A stretch of 64,000 nucleotides of DNA from Xanthomonas vesicatoria ATCC 35937 (GCF_001908725.1 NZ_CP018725.1:2543501-2607500); one strand, 5' to 3'; shown: positions 24,901 to 32,982, counted from the stretch's first letter. Translations and numbers: made by a program. Notes: generated by a model from the letters alone, not told the origin.

Positions 24901-26462
24901 CTGCTGACGGTGAGGTTGCCGGTGGACAGCGTGCCCAGCGTCAGCGCATTGCTGTCTGCGATGCTGGTGGCGCCGCCAGTCAGCGTGACCGTCTGTTGGA
25001 AGTCGTTGCTTCCGGTGGCCAGCGTGATGCCGCCAGTGCCGGCCTGCAGATTGCTGGTGCCGGTCACGGTGAGCCCACTCACGGCCGACTGGCTGATCGC
25101 GCCATTGTTACTGGTGGCCGCCAGCGTGCCGCCCACCCTGCCGCTGCCCAGATGCAATGCGCCGCGACTGTTGGCGGTGAGGTCGCTGGTGGACAGCGCT
25201 CCCAACGTCAGCGCATTGCCGTCGTCGATGCGGGTGGCACCGGCGGTGATGTTCACCGCGCCGGTGAAGTCGTTGCCGGCATTGTCCAGCGTGAGAGCGT
25301 TGCTGCCCAGCGCGAAGGTGCTGGTTCCGTCCACGTCGAGTGCGTCGGTCTGGCCGAGGCTGCGTGCATTGGTCACGCTGAGGTTGCCGCCCACCGTGGC
25401 GCGGATACCGGCGATCTGGTTGCTGCCGGTGAGCAGCAAATTCCCGCCGGCCGTGGCACCGAGATCACCGGCGGTCAGGACGCCGGTCTGTTCAATGCCG
25501 CCCGCGCCGGCGCTATAGCCGATCGAGCCGGTATCGACATTGATGCTGCCGCTGCCACCGATGGAGGTGCCGGTGGCGCCATTGGCGATCAACGAGACAT
25601 TGCCGTCGGAGCCAGCCGACGACAGCGAGGCGGCGCTGATGATGCCGCTGTTGTTGATCAACTGATTGAACACCCCACTGGCGGCGCTTGCCTGCAGGCT
25701 GATGGTGTTGCCGGGTGCAATCAGGCTGCCGGTGTTCTGCACTGCCAGCGTTGCGAGCTGCGATTGCAGCGCGCGGGTGATGACGACACCGAACCCGCCG
25801 GACTCGAAACTGAGCGTGGCACGGTCCGCGCCTGCCAGCGTGATATTCCCCGCGGTGGCGGTGATGGTGCCGTCGTTGACCACCTGACCACCGATCAGAT
25901 TCACCGAGCCTGCCGCCGCGGTGATAGTGCCGCTGTTGGACACCCGTGCCGTGGCGCCGCCGGCATCCAGTGCGTCGTTCTCGTTCATGAAATCGGCCGC
26001 CGTGGTGCCCAGGCTGCTGGCTACCAGTCCGCCGACATTGACTTGTGCGGTGTTGCCGAACAGCACGCCGCGGCTGTTGATCAGGAACACCTGCCCGTTG
26101 GAACTGAGGTTGCCGAAGATCTGGCTGGCCGAGCTGCCGCCGATCAGGTTGAGCACCGCTGCGTTCGTGGAGGGCTGATCGAAGCGCACCGTCGCCGCCG
26201 AGCCGATGTCGAAGGACGACCAGGTCAGCGCCATCCGGTTCGAGGTCTGCGTGATCACCTGGGTGGCGCCACTGGGCGCCTGGATGGTGCCCAAGCCACC
26301 GGCAATGCTGCCCCCGGTCGGCAGCTGTGTGCTGGTGACCTGCGCGGCGACCGGTGCGCTGAGCGTGAGCGCGGCTGCCAGCGCAAGCGCCAGTGGCGCG
26401 CGGGGCGGCAACGAACGGAAAGAGTGGGCTGCAGCGGTCGCGGCGGTGTGGTTGGCGTGCAT
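18927..26462 (-). CDS. TpsA-type filamentous-haemagglutinin-like exoprotein
   Basis: A 2,511-residue secreted protein. It has a long signal peptide (residues 1 to about 41, ending SAPVAAQ) and a TPS secretion domain (about 42-290) with TWSSFDIGSAATVRFDQPS and GQVFLINSRGVLFG. More than 2,000 residues of repeated beta-strand modules follow, rich in Gly, Ala, Thr, Asn and Leu. Recurring elements include NDFQ, DRNALTLG, SNGAL-LGQGT and LAHDI. This predicts a very long beta-helix. The only two cysteines of the mature protein lie at residues 2499 and 2508, three and twelve residues from the C-terminus. No toxin domain is visible, so adhesion or biofilm is more likely than contact inhibition. The start was chosen for the signal peptide; the frame is open upstream inside tpsB. 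Confidence 0.92.
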   Translation of the reverse strand: MHANHTAATAAAHSFRSLPPRAPLALALAAALTLSAPVAAQVTSTQLPTGGSIAGGLGTIQAPSGATQVITQTSNRMALTWSSFDIGSAATVRFDQPSTNAAVLNLIGGSSASQIFGNLSSNGQVFLINSRGVLFGNTAQVNVGGLVASSLGTTAADFMNENDALDAGGATARVSNSGTITAAAGSVNLIGGQVVNDGTITATAGNITLAGADRATLSFESGGFGVVITRALQSQLATLAVQNTGSLIAPGNTISLQASAASGVFNQLINNSGIISAASLSSAGSDGNVSLIANGATGTSIGGSGSINVDTGSIGYSAGAGGIEQTGVLTAGDLGATAGGNLLLTGSNQIAGIRATVGGNLSVTNARSLGQTDALDVDGTSTFALGSNALTLDNAGNDFTGAVNITAGATRIDDGNALTLGALSTSDLTANSRGALHLGSGRVGGTLAATSNNGAISQSAVSGLTVTGTSNLQAGTGGITLATGSNDFQQTVTLTGGATSIADSNALTLGTLSTGNLTVSSNGDLNLGRGTVGGVLTATSSGGSITQTDVLNVTGTGTINAGGGAIALGNDSNNFSGALTLTGSGITVHDRDNLSVAALTSGADSAVDLFSNATLQLSGFAIDTGTASLRLASNGGALSTAGSVRGGSVSLRARDGITIAHDVTADALNMTTGNAAVNQTAGSVVVATTTTANTGSGAVTLTGAGNNFSGVFNLSAGNVQLNDVDGMSLGTVNSGALTVNSNGALSLGRGTINGALTANSGGGAISQTNALTVTGASTLNAGSGTIMLDSAGNDFQAAVSLTGNGITLRDANALSLAALTTTGNGATQVLAGGTLTLPTQVIDTGTGDLSLTSLGGALTTAGTLTGNNVALRASGALNLAHAIQARGTLGLTSDTAAITQTAGLLDVTGATTATAAAGAGAITLNGTNNDFQGALSLTGGTVLVNDRNALSLGSLGTSALTVASHGNLDLGQGTIGGSLTASSNGGTIGQSGALTLTGAATLDAGSGAIALSNSDNDFQDALALTGTGISVRDRNALRIGALSAGAGGDVTLTAGGGLSLPAQAINIGSGNLSLTAEGGLLGTSGALSANQIRLRGGSGLNLAHDITAADSLTLTTNNAAITQTAGAVTAGALATVDAGTGAIALAGSGNDFMAQLALTGSGITVYDSNDLSIASLSSGSNSPVTLTAGRALSLPVQTIDTGSADLRLSAESGSLLTNGALRGRNVSLNAGAGMALRHDITANGALQLSTADGIVEQLAGTLDVDGTTDIDAGAGNVTLQSPSNVFTGVLSVTGGAVQISALDALTFGTFTITTLSARSGGALNLGQGTTVGTLLARSSGGGITQAGAMTVGGASTVDAGSGAITLNNATNDFQGAVGLTGNGITVTDRNTLSVSSIAGNTSGDIALTAQTLNLPASAISAGTGTLSLTATGSAFSTGGTLSGGNVVLDARDGLTLAHDITAGNLTLRTTNTAINQTAGQLVVGGITDANAGSAAIALTGNNDFQTTVTLTGGAVQLNDRNALTLGTHNTGPLTVTSNGALSLGQGTVNGPLIANSTNGTIGQTGALTINGTSTLNAGNGAITLNNANNDFQGAVGLAGNGITVTDRNTLSVSSIAGNTGGDIALTAQTLNLPASAISAGTGTLSLTATGSAFSTGGTLSGGNVVLDARDGLTLAHDINAGNLTLRTTNAAINQTAGQLTVGGTTEANAGTAAIALAGNNDFQNAVTLTGGAVQLNDRNALTLGTHNTGALTVTSNGALDLGQGTVNGALVASSASDGIVQTGALNITGTSTLNAGSSAITLNDANNDFAGAVTAAGSGIVLVDRNDLQIASLQSGGNASVSLDAGGALQLPTSAIDVGTGALSLTARGGTLTTTHALRGGDVQLSGANGIALGDDVIASGTLSLRSTNAAITQNAGALQVAGNSVVDAGSGAITLDAAGNDFQGLLALTGGATRVRDTNALTLDALDTGALSVASNGALNLGFGLVNGDLDAASNGGAVTQTGALTVTGATRINSAGATIALADAGNDFQSALSLSGGDTRVRDRNGLTLGTLDVGALDVASGAGLNLGQGRIGGTLAARSGTGAAGSTGRLTAQAVVRPAATGADITQQGALTIVGDSVLDAGTGAIVLTDVGNDFQGSVQASGGSIALADRNDLAAAAQSSGAVNLQAGGQLSSNGAITGSTVTLGSGGAMQLAHDIASVGTLNLRSGGAITQRAGSLRAAQLSGSATGAATLTNAGNAIGTLADFSAQGLDVFSATTLQVNGRVDGGTLLRLGSGGALLLDGQLNGATTWLQAVAGIRQRAGSTLTANLLRGSAGGPVLLGDAATFIDNRVVRLGDFTASNGFSLTNAGDLTLVLSDGSIYSVDAGNSALFLSVRGDLLQEGRATLRNGTGSFSATGRIGTQQDPIYLIGTGTQTIGAVGAPPAYFNATTADGGLLNLSGGSSFNVPASAFAGRAQSSASRTIAFVDLSASGTPYRAFGLVRPGLRLPDDQQPACDAGDPDAVCTPQ
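21040..22345 (-). repeat. Two near-identical 654-bp tandem copies inside the TpsA gene
   Basis: The DNA at about 21040-21690 and 21694-22345 is nearly the same, with a period of 654 bp (218 codons) and only scattered differences. It encodes two consecutive copies of a module running from NTLSVSSIAGNT through LDARDGLTLAHDI to NNDFQ. Other modules in the protein are much more diverged, so this looks like a recent duplication or gene-conversion event. Confidence 0.8.
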
Positions 26463-26473
26463 GCGCAGATCCC

Positions 26474-28159
26474 TTAAAAAGTGAAGCCGAAACGCGTGTA
26501 GATGCGGGCGTCGTCGCGACCATCGGAGGCGTTGCGGCTCCCGGTCGGCAGGGCGGCGGTGAGGCGCCATTCGAAATTGGCGTACTGCGGCAAACGAAAG
26601 GTGAAGCCCACACCGGCGGCGTCGAAGGTCGCCGGCGCGGCCACGCCGCTGGCCGCATACACGCGGGCGTGATCGGCGAACACGTCCAGCTCCAGCAATT
26701 CGCGCCACGGGCGGCCGTTAAACGGCGAGGCGGCATCGGCAAAGCCCGGCGCATCGACGTGATATTCCAGCGCGGTGTAGTAACCACGGTCGCCCAGTGC
26801 ATCGGACACCGGATACGCGCGCACGCTGTCCGGCCCGCCGACGGCGAACTGTTCCAGCGGGGCCAGCGTGTCGTCGCTGTATTGGCCGCTGAACTTGAAA
26901 TACAGGCGTTGGGTGCGGGTGAGATATTGCAGGCGCGTGTAGGACAGCCGCGCCAGGGTGAAATGGCTGTCGCGGTCGGGGGTGACCAGATCCGGGTCGG
27001 CCGAGCCATCGCGCACGGCCTGGCGCACGCTGAGCTGCAGCAGATCCACCCCGCGCCAGCGCAGGTCGGTGCGGCGCAGCGAGGCGCCGAGTTCGGCCAC
27101 GTCGAAGGATTGGTCGGACAGGTTCAGACCGGCCGCTTCCAGCCGCGATTTTTCCCGCAGATACCGCGCCGAGCCTTGCAGCTGCAGCAGATCGTGATTG
27201 ATGAATTTCCAGTCGGCACCGGCATACACCACCGAGGTCGGGCCCCTGAGCCCAAGCCTGGCGAACACGCCGTTGCGGACTTCCAGCTCGCTGCGGCTGG
27301 CGCCAACCACCGCGCTCAGGCCGGACACCTGCCCCACCGGCAACGCATACGACAACGCGCCGATCTGGCTCTGCCGCGGCGACAGCGAATAGGCGTAGTT
27401 GGCAGCGAACACATCGCCCAGCCCGAGCGGGCTGTTCCAGGTGATGCCGGCCTGCGCGCGATAGCGGCCGGTGAGTTCGGTGCCGTAGTTGTTGCCGCCC
27501 AGGCTGATCACGTACGGGCGAGCGGCTTCGCTGGCAACCAGCACCACGTCGGTTTCGCCGGCGTTCTGGCCCGGTTGCAGCACTGAGGACAGCGACACGC
27601 CGGGCAGATCGCGCGCATACAACAGGGCGGTGTCCACGTCCTGCTTGCGCAGCGGGCGGCCCTGCAACTGGCGCAGCGGCGCCGACAAGGTGTTGCCGCG
27701 ATAGCGCGCAGCGCCTTGCACGGTGACCTGGCCGATGCGCCCTTCGAGCACGCGGATCTCGATCAGCTGCTCCGGGCCGGGCGTCTGCGCCGGCAGGTAG
27801 GCGGTGCTGACGATGAAGCCGGCTTCGCGATAGGCGCGGGTGACAGTGTCGGCCACCGCCTGCAGCTGGTCGAAGCGCAGCGCCACCACTGGCTGGCCCT
27901 GCGCCAGTGCAGCGAAGGCGGCATCGGCCACGGCCTGGATGCGCGCCGGGTCGATGCCGGCGTCGGGGTAGCTGCCCACATCACGCACGCGGAATCCGCG
28001 CACCGGCAAGGTGGCTGCGGTATCGCCGCGGTCCTTCATTGCCGGCAATGCGGCGCCGCCTGCGGGCGCAACATCGGCGGCGCCGGGGTCCTGCGCCCAC
28101 GCAGGTGCGGCCAGCCACAGGCACGCGGACACCGCCGCGGCCAGACACGTCATACGCAT
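26474..28159 (-). CDS. TpsB-type outer-membrane transporter (ShlB/FhaC/HecB family)
   Basis: A 561-residue protein with a Sec signal peptide (cleaved near AWAQ). An Ala/Pro-rich linker is followed by POTRA domains (about residues 50-210; VRGFRVRDVGSYPDAG and IEIRVLEGRIGQVTVQG). The C-terminal 16-strand barrel region is rich in aromatic residues and contains VRAYPVSDALGDRGYY, the VRGY-like motif of the barrel-plugging loop L6. It ends in Phe (RFGFTF), as outer-membrane proteins do. It would export the TpsA protein encoded 11 nt downstream. Its start overlaps the stop of the small membrane-protein gene, so translation is probably coupled to it. Confidence 0.93.
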   Translation of the reverse strand: MRMTCLAAAVSACLWLAAPAWAQDPGAADVAPAGGAALPAMKDRGDTAATLPVRGFRVRDVGSYPDAGIDPARIQAVADAAFAALAQGQPVVALRFDQLQAVADTVTRAYREAGFIVSTAYLPAQTPGPEQLIEIRVLEGRIGQVTVQGAARYRGNTLSAPLRQLQGRPLRKQDVDTALLYARDLPGVSLSSVLQPGQNAGETDVVLVASEAARPYVISLGGNNYGTELTGRYRAQAGITWNSPLGLGDVFAANYAYSLSPRQSQIGALSYALPVGQVSGLSAVVGASRSELEVRNGVFARLGLRGPTSVVYAGADWKFINHDLLQLQGSARYLREKSRLEAAGLNLSDQSFDVAELGASLRRTDLRWRGVDLLQLSVRQAVRDGSADPDLVTPDRDSHFTLARLSYTRLQYLTRTQRLYFKFSGQYSDDTLAPLEQFAVGGPDSVRAYPVSDALGDRGYYTALEYHVDAPGFADAASPFNGRPWRELLELDVFADHARVYAASGVAAPATFDAAGVGFTFRLPQYANFEWRLTAALPTGSRNASDGRDDARIYTRFGFTF

Positions 28160-28587
28160 ACGTCACTTACCCCCGAAAACTTCCGTTGTCGCGCATGCCC
28201 GACGTGCCGTGCGGTGCATGCGTCGGGGTGCATGCCTGCATGGAAATCGGCGTGGTTGCGCTCGCCCCTGACTGAACGCCGGTCGAACCCTGGCGTACAT
28301 TTATGGAATATTAGCAACATTAGTGCGACGGCAGTCACCGTTACGACAATTGCCGTCGCCCGCTTGCGATATTGGCTGAAGCGCTCACGCTGCAGCGGCG
28401 GGCTGGAGCGGTCGTCGAGCGGCCGCAACTGCGGGTTGCGCAAGGTCGCGCCCTGCGCTTGGCGGGCGGCGTCCAGCACATTGCGCCGACGGGCGCGGTA
28501 CTGCACGCGGTCGATCTGGCCGAGCTGATGCACCTGCGCCAGCGCATGCAGCTGGGCATTGGCCGGGTGCTGCGTGCTGCCGCTCAT
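28150..28587 (-). CDS. Single-pass membrane protein of unknown function between kinase and tpsB
   Basis: A 145-residue protein. The N-terminal ~75 residues are soluble and basic (MSGSTQHPANAQLHALAQ, then Arg-rich). One transmembrane helix follows (about 82-98, AIVVTVTAVALMLLIF), and then a ~45-residue tail rich in His, Cys and Arg. It starts in the stop of the kinase gene (ATGA) and ends inside the start region of tpsB. I recognise no family. The DNA coding for the helix and tail is noticeably AT-richer than its surroundings, so an internal promoter for tpsBA may lie here. The true C-terminus could also be shorter if there is a frameshift. Confidence 0.65.
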   Translation of the reverse strand: MSGSTQHPANAQLHALAQVHQLGQIDRVQYRARRRNVLDAARQAQGATLRNPQLRPLDDRSSPPLQRERFSQYRKRATAIVVTVTAVALMLLIFHKCTPGFDRRSVRGERNHADFHAGMHPDACTARHVGHARQRKFSGVSDVCV

Positions 28588-31500
28588 GGCACCTCCCGCA
28601 ATACGCGAAAGCCGACGTCCGGCTGCGCCGAGCCGTTGTCGGCGCGGCTGGCCTGCACGGTGCAATCGGACCAGTAACTGGCGAAGCTGCCGCCGCGCGC
28701 CTGCACGCCGGCGCCGCTGGAGACCCATTCCCACACATTGCCGGTGAGGTTGATCAGCCCCCACGGGTTGGCATCGCGCCCGCGTGCGGACACCGGGGCC
28801 CGCACGGCCTCGGCGGCGCTGGCAGTGGGCGGCACGCAGTTGCTGTCCTCGGCCTGGCGCCAGTTGGCGCCGGCCTGCGCGGCATGCAGCCATTCGGCAT
28901 CGCTGGGCAGGCGGTAGCGCCAGCCGCCGCTGCCGATGGTCAGCCAGCGCAGGTAGGCGCGGGCCTGGGTCAGGCTGATGTTGCGCACCGGTGCGCGCGC
29001 CAGTTCGGGCGTGCTGGCGGCCTGCGCCGTGCAGCGGCCGGTGGCCTGGCAGAACAGGTTGAAGTCGGCCACCGCCACCTCGCCGCGCGACAGCGCATAC
29101 GGCTTGCCGCCGTCGATGCCCGGCACCACCACCAGCATCGGGCCGCGGGTGTCGCCCAGCGTGTCGAAACAGGCCGCGCCACGTCCGGGCAGGCCGGCGC
29201 CGCCGCACGGGTCCGGGCCGGTCGGCACCGGTGGCAGGCTGGCGTCGTCGTCCGCGCTGGCGGGCACTGCGGCAGCCGCCGTGGCGCTGCGCACGGTGCC
29301 GGTGGCGGCGGTGCCGGGCTTGGCAGTGGATGTGCTGCGCGGCGGTTTGGTTGTTGAGGTGGGTGCGGTTGCATCGGTCGTATTGCCGGCCGGCACGCTG
29401 TCCGATGCGGGCGCATCACCCACCGGTGCGCGTTGCAGGCGTGCGGAGAGCGAACCTTCGGGCAGCTGCCCGGCGGCCTTCATCTGCGTTTCCAGCTGCG
29501 TCAATGCGGTGGCGTCGCTGCGGTACAGCTCCTGCAGGCGCTGGGCGAGTTGCTGACGCTCGCTGGCCGGCAGCGTGGCGGCCGTCATCACGGCGGCCAC
29601 CACGGCATAACGGGTGCGCGCGCTGCGGAGTTCGGGGCGCTGGCCCAGCGTCTGCACGCCTTGCGCCAGCAGGTCGGCGGCCTGCGCATAGCGCCCCTGT
29701 GCGAACGCATCGCCGGCGTTGTTGCGATACACCTGCGACAGCAATTGCGGGCCTTCGCTACGCAGCAACGGATGGGTGGGTTGCAGCGTGCGGATCCGCG
29801 CCAGCGCATCGCCGGTCTTGCCCAGATCGTTGGCGGCGGCGGCGCGGCGCAGCGATTCGATCCGCCCGGCCAGTTCTGCCTCGGTGCTTTCGCGTGCCAG
29901 CGCGTGTTCGAGCTGTTGCTCCAGCGTCTGCAACCGGGTGCGCTGGGCGAGCAAGCTTGCCGATTGCGGTACCAGGCCCAGGCCGAAATCCACCAGCGCC
30001 TGCGCGCCGGCCAGCTGCGCGGGATCGCTTTGTACGGAGACCGCCGCGCTGATGGCCTCGGCCAGTGCCGTGCCCTGGCTGCTGCGCTCGGCGGCCGGCA
30101 GTGCGGCCAGTTCGGCGTCGATGCGCGCGCGCCAGGCAGGGTCGGTACCGGGGTTTGCCAGGTCGGCCGCCAGCGCCTTGCGTGCGCTGTCGGCATCGCG
30201 CGGCGCGGCGGCCACCGGTGTGCGTGTGGCTTGCTGCTCGGCCACGCCGACCTCGGCGCTGCGCAACTGCAGCCGCAACGACTCCGGGAATGCTGCGCGT
30301 GCCTGTTCCACTTCAGTACGCGCGGTGGTGAGTTGGCCGGCAGCGACCGCCTCGGCGATGGCCGCGTCCAGGCGCACTTCCAGCGCGGAATGGCGCAACA
30401 GACTGCTGTCAGGGTCGATGCGGCGCACCTGGTCGAGCGTGGCCAGCGCATTGTCGGGTTGATTGCGGAACAACAGGCCGGCGTCGAGTTGACGATTGAG
30501 CGTGGTGTCCAGCGCATTGAGGCGTTCGTTCTTTTCGCGTTCGATGGCCTGGCGGCGCGCATCCAGCGACGGTGAATACAGCCGCAGCCGGTCGCGCAGC
30601 GCGAAGACCTGCAATGCGCCGCGGTAATCGTCGCGGCCGTTGGCCGGATTCCATAACGCGTCCAACCGACGCAGCAGGAAATCCTCGATCAGGTCGCTGC
30701 GGTCCATCAGCACGCGCCGGCGGTCGTCCGCGCTGAGGCTGGACAGCGCCTGCATGGCCTGGCTTTCGTTGCGGTACTGCTGGGGGTCCTGCGCACCGAA
30801 ACGTGCGATCACCTCATCCAGATGGCGCTGATGCAGGTAACGCGACGCGCCCCACCCGCCCACGCCGAGCACCGCCAGCGCGGTGGCGCCGTAGCCAAGC
30901 ATGGGCAACGCGCGTTCGCGCAGCGGCACCTGGCGCAGGCCATCGAGCAACTGATCCACGCGCTTCAAGCGATGCATGGCCGGGAACGCCACCGCCGCGC
31001 ACAGCGCGGCGTACTGGCGCCGGGTCAGGCCGGGCACCGGCGGCGGACGGCGGCCATCGCGCAGCGCCACTTCGGCGCTGAGTTTGTCGAACGGGTGCTT
31101 GCCGGTGAGCAGTTCGAAATACACGCAACCCAGCGCGTACAGATCGTCGGCCGGTGTGGGTGCCTGCCCGCGGATCATTTCCAGGCTGGCGTAGGCCGGG
31201 GTCAACGCGCCGAGCGTGGCGGCATCGAAGACGGTCTGTTCGCCGGACACATCGGCGGCGTGTTTGCCGGCGCGTGCGATGCCGAAGTCGAACACCTTGG
31301 CCACGCCGTCGCGGGTGACCATGACGTTGCCGGGCTTGAAGTCCGAGTGCACCACGCCGGCGGCATGCGCGCGGATCAGCGCCCGGCCCATGCCATCGAT
31401 CAGCGGCCACGCCTGCTTGAGCGGCATGCCGTGGTAGGCCTGCTCGCGGATCAACGTTTTCAGGTCGCTGCCGTCGATGTACTCCATGGTCATGAAGACC

Positions 31501-32261
31501 AGGGTGCGATCCTTGTCGAAGTCGTACACCCGCACGATGTTGTCGTGCGCCAATTTTTGCGAGCGGCGCGCCTCGCGTTGCAACGCGACCAGCGCATCGG
31601 GATGGCGGCGGAACTCATCGCTGAGCACTTTCACTGCCAGCCACGGGTCGCGGTCGCGTGCTTCCACCTTGCGTTCGTCGCGCGCCAGATACACCACGCC
31701 CATGCCGCCGCGCCCGAGCTCGCGTTCCAGCAAGAACCGCCCCTTGAGCAAGCTGCCGACGCTGGCATGGTCGCCGCCGGCCGCCTCGGCCAGGTGCTGC
31801 CAACTGGACAGGCTGGCGGTGCCTGCGGTGCCGGTCCCGGTGTGCGTGCCCACGCCGGTCTGGGTGCCCAGGCCCAGGCTGGTGAGGCTGGGCACCTCGC
31901 CGGGCAGCGGCTGCGCCGGTTGCACGCGGGTGATGTCGTCTTCGATGGGTGCGATGGGGCGGCGCGGCATCACCACGGTGGCGTCGTCGTCGCCCGGCGG
32001 CGCGGCGGGTGCAGCGGTTGGCGAGGGTGCCGGCGGTGTGCGATTGCGCAATGCATCCAACCGATGCATCAAGGTGGTCACGGTGACATCGTCCAGCAGC
32101 TGCTGGCGCTGCAAGTGCGACAGCGTTGCCACGCCGTCGCGGTATTCGGCATCCGGCACGGCCGCGCGTTTGCCCAGCGCGGCCAGCACGGCGTCCAGAT
32201 TCAATGCGCCGCTGCGCATGGCGGTGACCAGTTCGGTCACGGTGGCAGTGTCTTGGTGCAT
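28584..32261 (-). CDS. ppkA: T6SS-linked Ser/Thr kinase fused to a formylglycine-generating-enzyme-like domain
   Basis: A 1,225-residue protein. An N-terminal helical and Pro/Thr-rich region (1-170) is followed by a Hanks-type kinase domain (about 175-440) with GRGGMGVVYL, the ATP-binding Lys in LAVKVL (K211) and DFG at 325-327. The catalytic loop reads HSDFKPGN, so the Arg of the usual HRD is Ser. One transmembrane helix lies near 470-490, then a long helical periplasmic region and a C-terminal FGE/sulfatase-modifying-factor domain (RLPSDAEWLHAAQ, LINLTGNVWEWVSS, RGGSF, GFRVLRE). PpkA-type kinases control T6SS firing by phosphorylating FHA proteins. The frame opens 120 codons earlier, but AGGAG just before 32261 and overlap with pppA fix the start. 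Confidence 0.85.
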   Translation of the reverse strand: MHQDTATVTELVTAMRSGALNLDAVLAALGKRAAVPDAEYRDGVATLSHLQRQQLLDDVTVTTLMHRLDALRNRTPPAPSPTAAPAAPPGDDDATVVMPRRPIAPIEDDITRVQPAQPLPGEVPSLTSLGLGTQTGVGTHTGTGTAGTASLSSWQHLAEAAGGDHASVGSLLKGRFLLERELGRGGMGVVYLARDERKVEARDRDPWLAVKVLSDEFRRHPDALVALQREARRSQKLAHDNIVRVYDFDKDRTLVFMTMEYIDGSDLKTLIREQAYHGMPLKQAWPLIDGMGRALIRAHAAGVVHSDFKPGNVMVTRDGVAKVFDFGIARAGKHAADVSGEQTVFDAATLGALTPAYASLEMIRGQAPTPADDLYALGCVYFELLTGKHPFDKLSAEVALRDGRRPPPVPGLTRRQYAALCAAVAFPAMHRLKRVDQLLDGLRQVPLRERALPMLGYGATALAVLGVGGWGASRYLHQRHLDEVIARFGAQDPQQYRNESQAMQALSSLSADDRRRVLMDRSDLIEDFLLRRLDALWNPANGRDDYRGALQVFALRDRLRLYSPSLDARRQAIEREKNERLNALDTTLNRQLDAGLLFRNQPDNALATLDQVRRIDPDSSLLRHSALEVRLDAAIAEAVAAGQLTTARTEVEQARAAFPESLRLQLRSAEVGVAEQQATRTPVAAAPRDADSARKALAADLANPGTDPAWRARIDAELAALPAAERSSQGTALAEAISAAVSVQSDPAQLAGAQALVDFGLGLVPQSASLLAQRTRLQTLEQQLEHALARESTEAELAGRIESLRRAAAANDLGKTGDALARIRTLQPTHPLLRSEGPQLLSQVYRNNAGDAFAQGRYAQAADLLAQGVQTLGQRPELRSARTRYAVVAAVMTAATLPASERQQLAQRLQELYRSDATALTQLETQMKAAGQLPEGSLSARLQRAPVGDAPASDSVPAGNTTDATAPTSTTKPPRSTSTAKPGTAATGTVRSATAAAAVPASADDDASLPPVPTGPDPCGGAGLPGRGAACFDTLGDTRGPMLVVVPGIDGGKPYALSRGEVAVADFNLFCQATGRCTAQAASTPELARAPVRNISLTQARAYLRWLTIGSGGWRYRLPSDAEWLHAAQAGANWRQAEDSNCVPPTASAAEAVRAPVSARGRDANPWGLINLTGNVWEWVSSGAGVQARGGSFASYWSDCTVQASRADNGSAQPDVGFRVLREVP

Positions 32262-32265
32262 GCGC

Positions 32266-32982
32266 TCACTCCTGCAGGCGGACGACGACGGCGGTGACGT
32301 TGTCGCGCGCCGCCCGGCCCATCGCCAGTTCGAACAACCGCGCCAGCAACGCGCGTGGATCGCCGAAGCGATGGCATTCGGCATCCAGCTCCGGGTCGGG
32401 GATTTCCTTGTTGATGCCGTCGCTGCACAGCAAAAATTGCGTGCCCGGCAGGCTTGGCAGCAGCACCCAATCGACGAACAACGGCTCTTGCGCACCCACT
32501 GCACGGGTGAGCACGCCGGCTGCCGCAGCGGCGGCCTGGGCATTGCCGAACTGGGTGACGTCCTCGCGCACGCCGTGCACGTGATCGCGGGTGAGCTGGC
32601 GCAGCGGGCCGCCGTGGTGCGCATAGATGCGGCTGTCGCCGACCCAGCCGCACAGCATGAAGTCCGGGTCGTGCACCAGCACCACCACGGTGGTGGCGAT
32701 CATGTCCACGCGGCGTTGCCGGGCGACCTGCAGCAACTCGGCGTTGATCTGCGCCAGGGTGTCGTCGATGGCGTCGAGAAAGTCGCACAGGTCCGGCGGG
32801 CGCACCAACGCGCCCAGCCGCTGCACCAGCAACTGGCTGGCGTAATCCCCGGCGCTGTGGCCGCCCAGGCCGTCGGCCACCACCCACAGCCCGGCGTCGT
32901 CGCGCAGCAGCAGTGCGTCTTCGTTGAGCCGGCGCACCTTGCCGGTTTCGGTGTGCCCTGCGGATTGATAGAGCGCGCTCAT
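32266..32982 (-). CDS. pppA: PP2C-family protein phosphatase of the T6SS
   Basis: A 238-residue metal-dependent Ser/Thr phosphatase. It has the PP2C motifs RLNEDALLL (motif 1, metal Asp), VVADGLGGHSAGDYAS (DGxGG), GDSRIY and a late LCSDGINKEI. In other T6SS loci PppA opposes the kinase PpkA by dephosphorylating the FHA protein and so shuts the system down; the same role is inferred here. It lies 4 nt upstream of the kinase gene and its start overlaps the tagF stop. It is cytosolic. Confidence 0.92.
   Translation of the reverse strand: MSALYQSAGHTETGKVRRLNEDALLLRDDAGLWVVADGLGGHSAGDYASQLLVQRLGALVRPPDLCDFLDAIDDTLAQINAELLQVARQRRVDMIATTVVVLVHDPDFMLCGWVGDSRIYAHHGGPLRQLTRDHVHGVREDVTQFGNAQAAAAAAGVLTRAVGAQEPLFVDWVLLPSLPGTQFLLCSDGINKEIPDPELDAECHRFGDPRALLARLFELAMGRAARDNVTAVVVRLQE

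Noticed and set aside
18927..26462. Contact-dependent inhibition (CdiA-type) toxin
   Set aside because: There is no VENN-like pretoxin motif, no variable C-terminal toxin domain and no small immunity gene downstream; the C-terminus ends in a short Cys-containing tail followed by tssA.
23493..26477. Plus-strand open frame of 994 codons opposite the TpsA gene
   Set aside because: It is the antisense image of a GC-rich repetitive gene with few stop codons. The product is low-complexity and has no family features, while the minus strand encodes a recognisable TpsA with signal peptide and TPS domain. Similar long frames at 20305-22038 and 22972-25518 were rejected for the same reason.
26463..26708. 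Longer N-terminus for the TpsA gene
   Set aside because: The extra 82 codons lie inside tpsB in another frame, are Arg-rich and would bury the signal peptide; the ATG at 26462 gives a clear signal sequence.
32262..32624. Longer N-terminus for the kinase/FGE gene
   Set aside because: It would lie wholly within pppA in another frame. An AGGAG site precedes the ATG at 32261.
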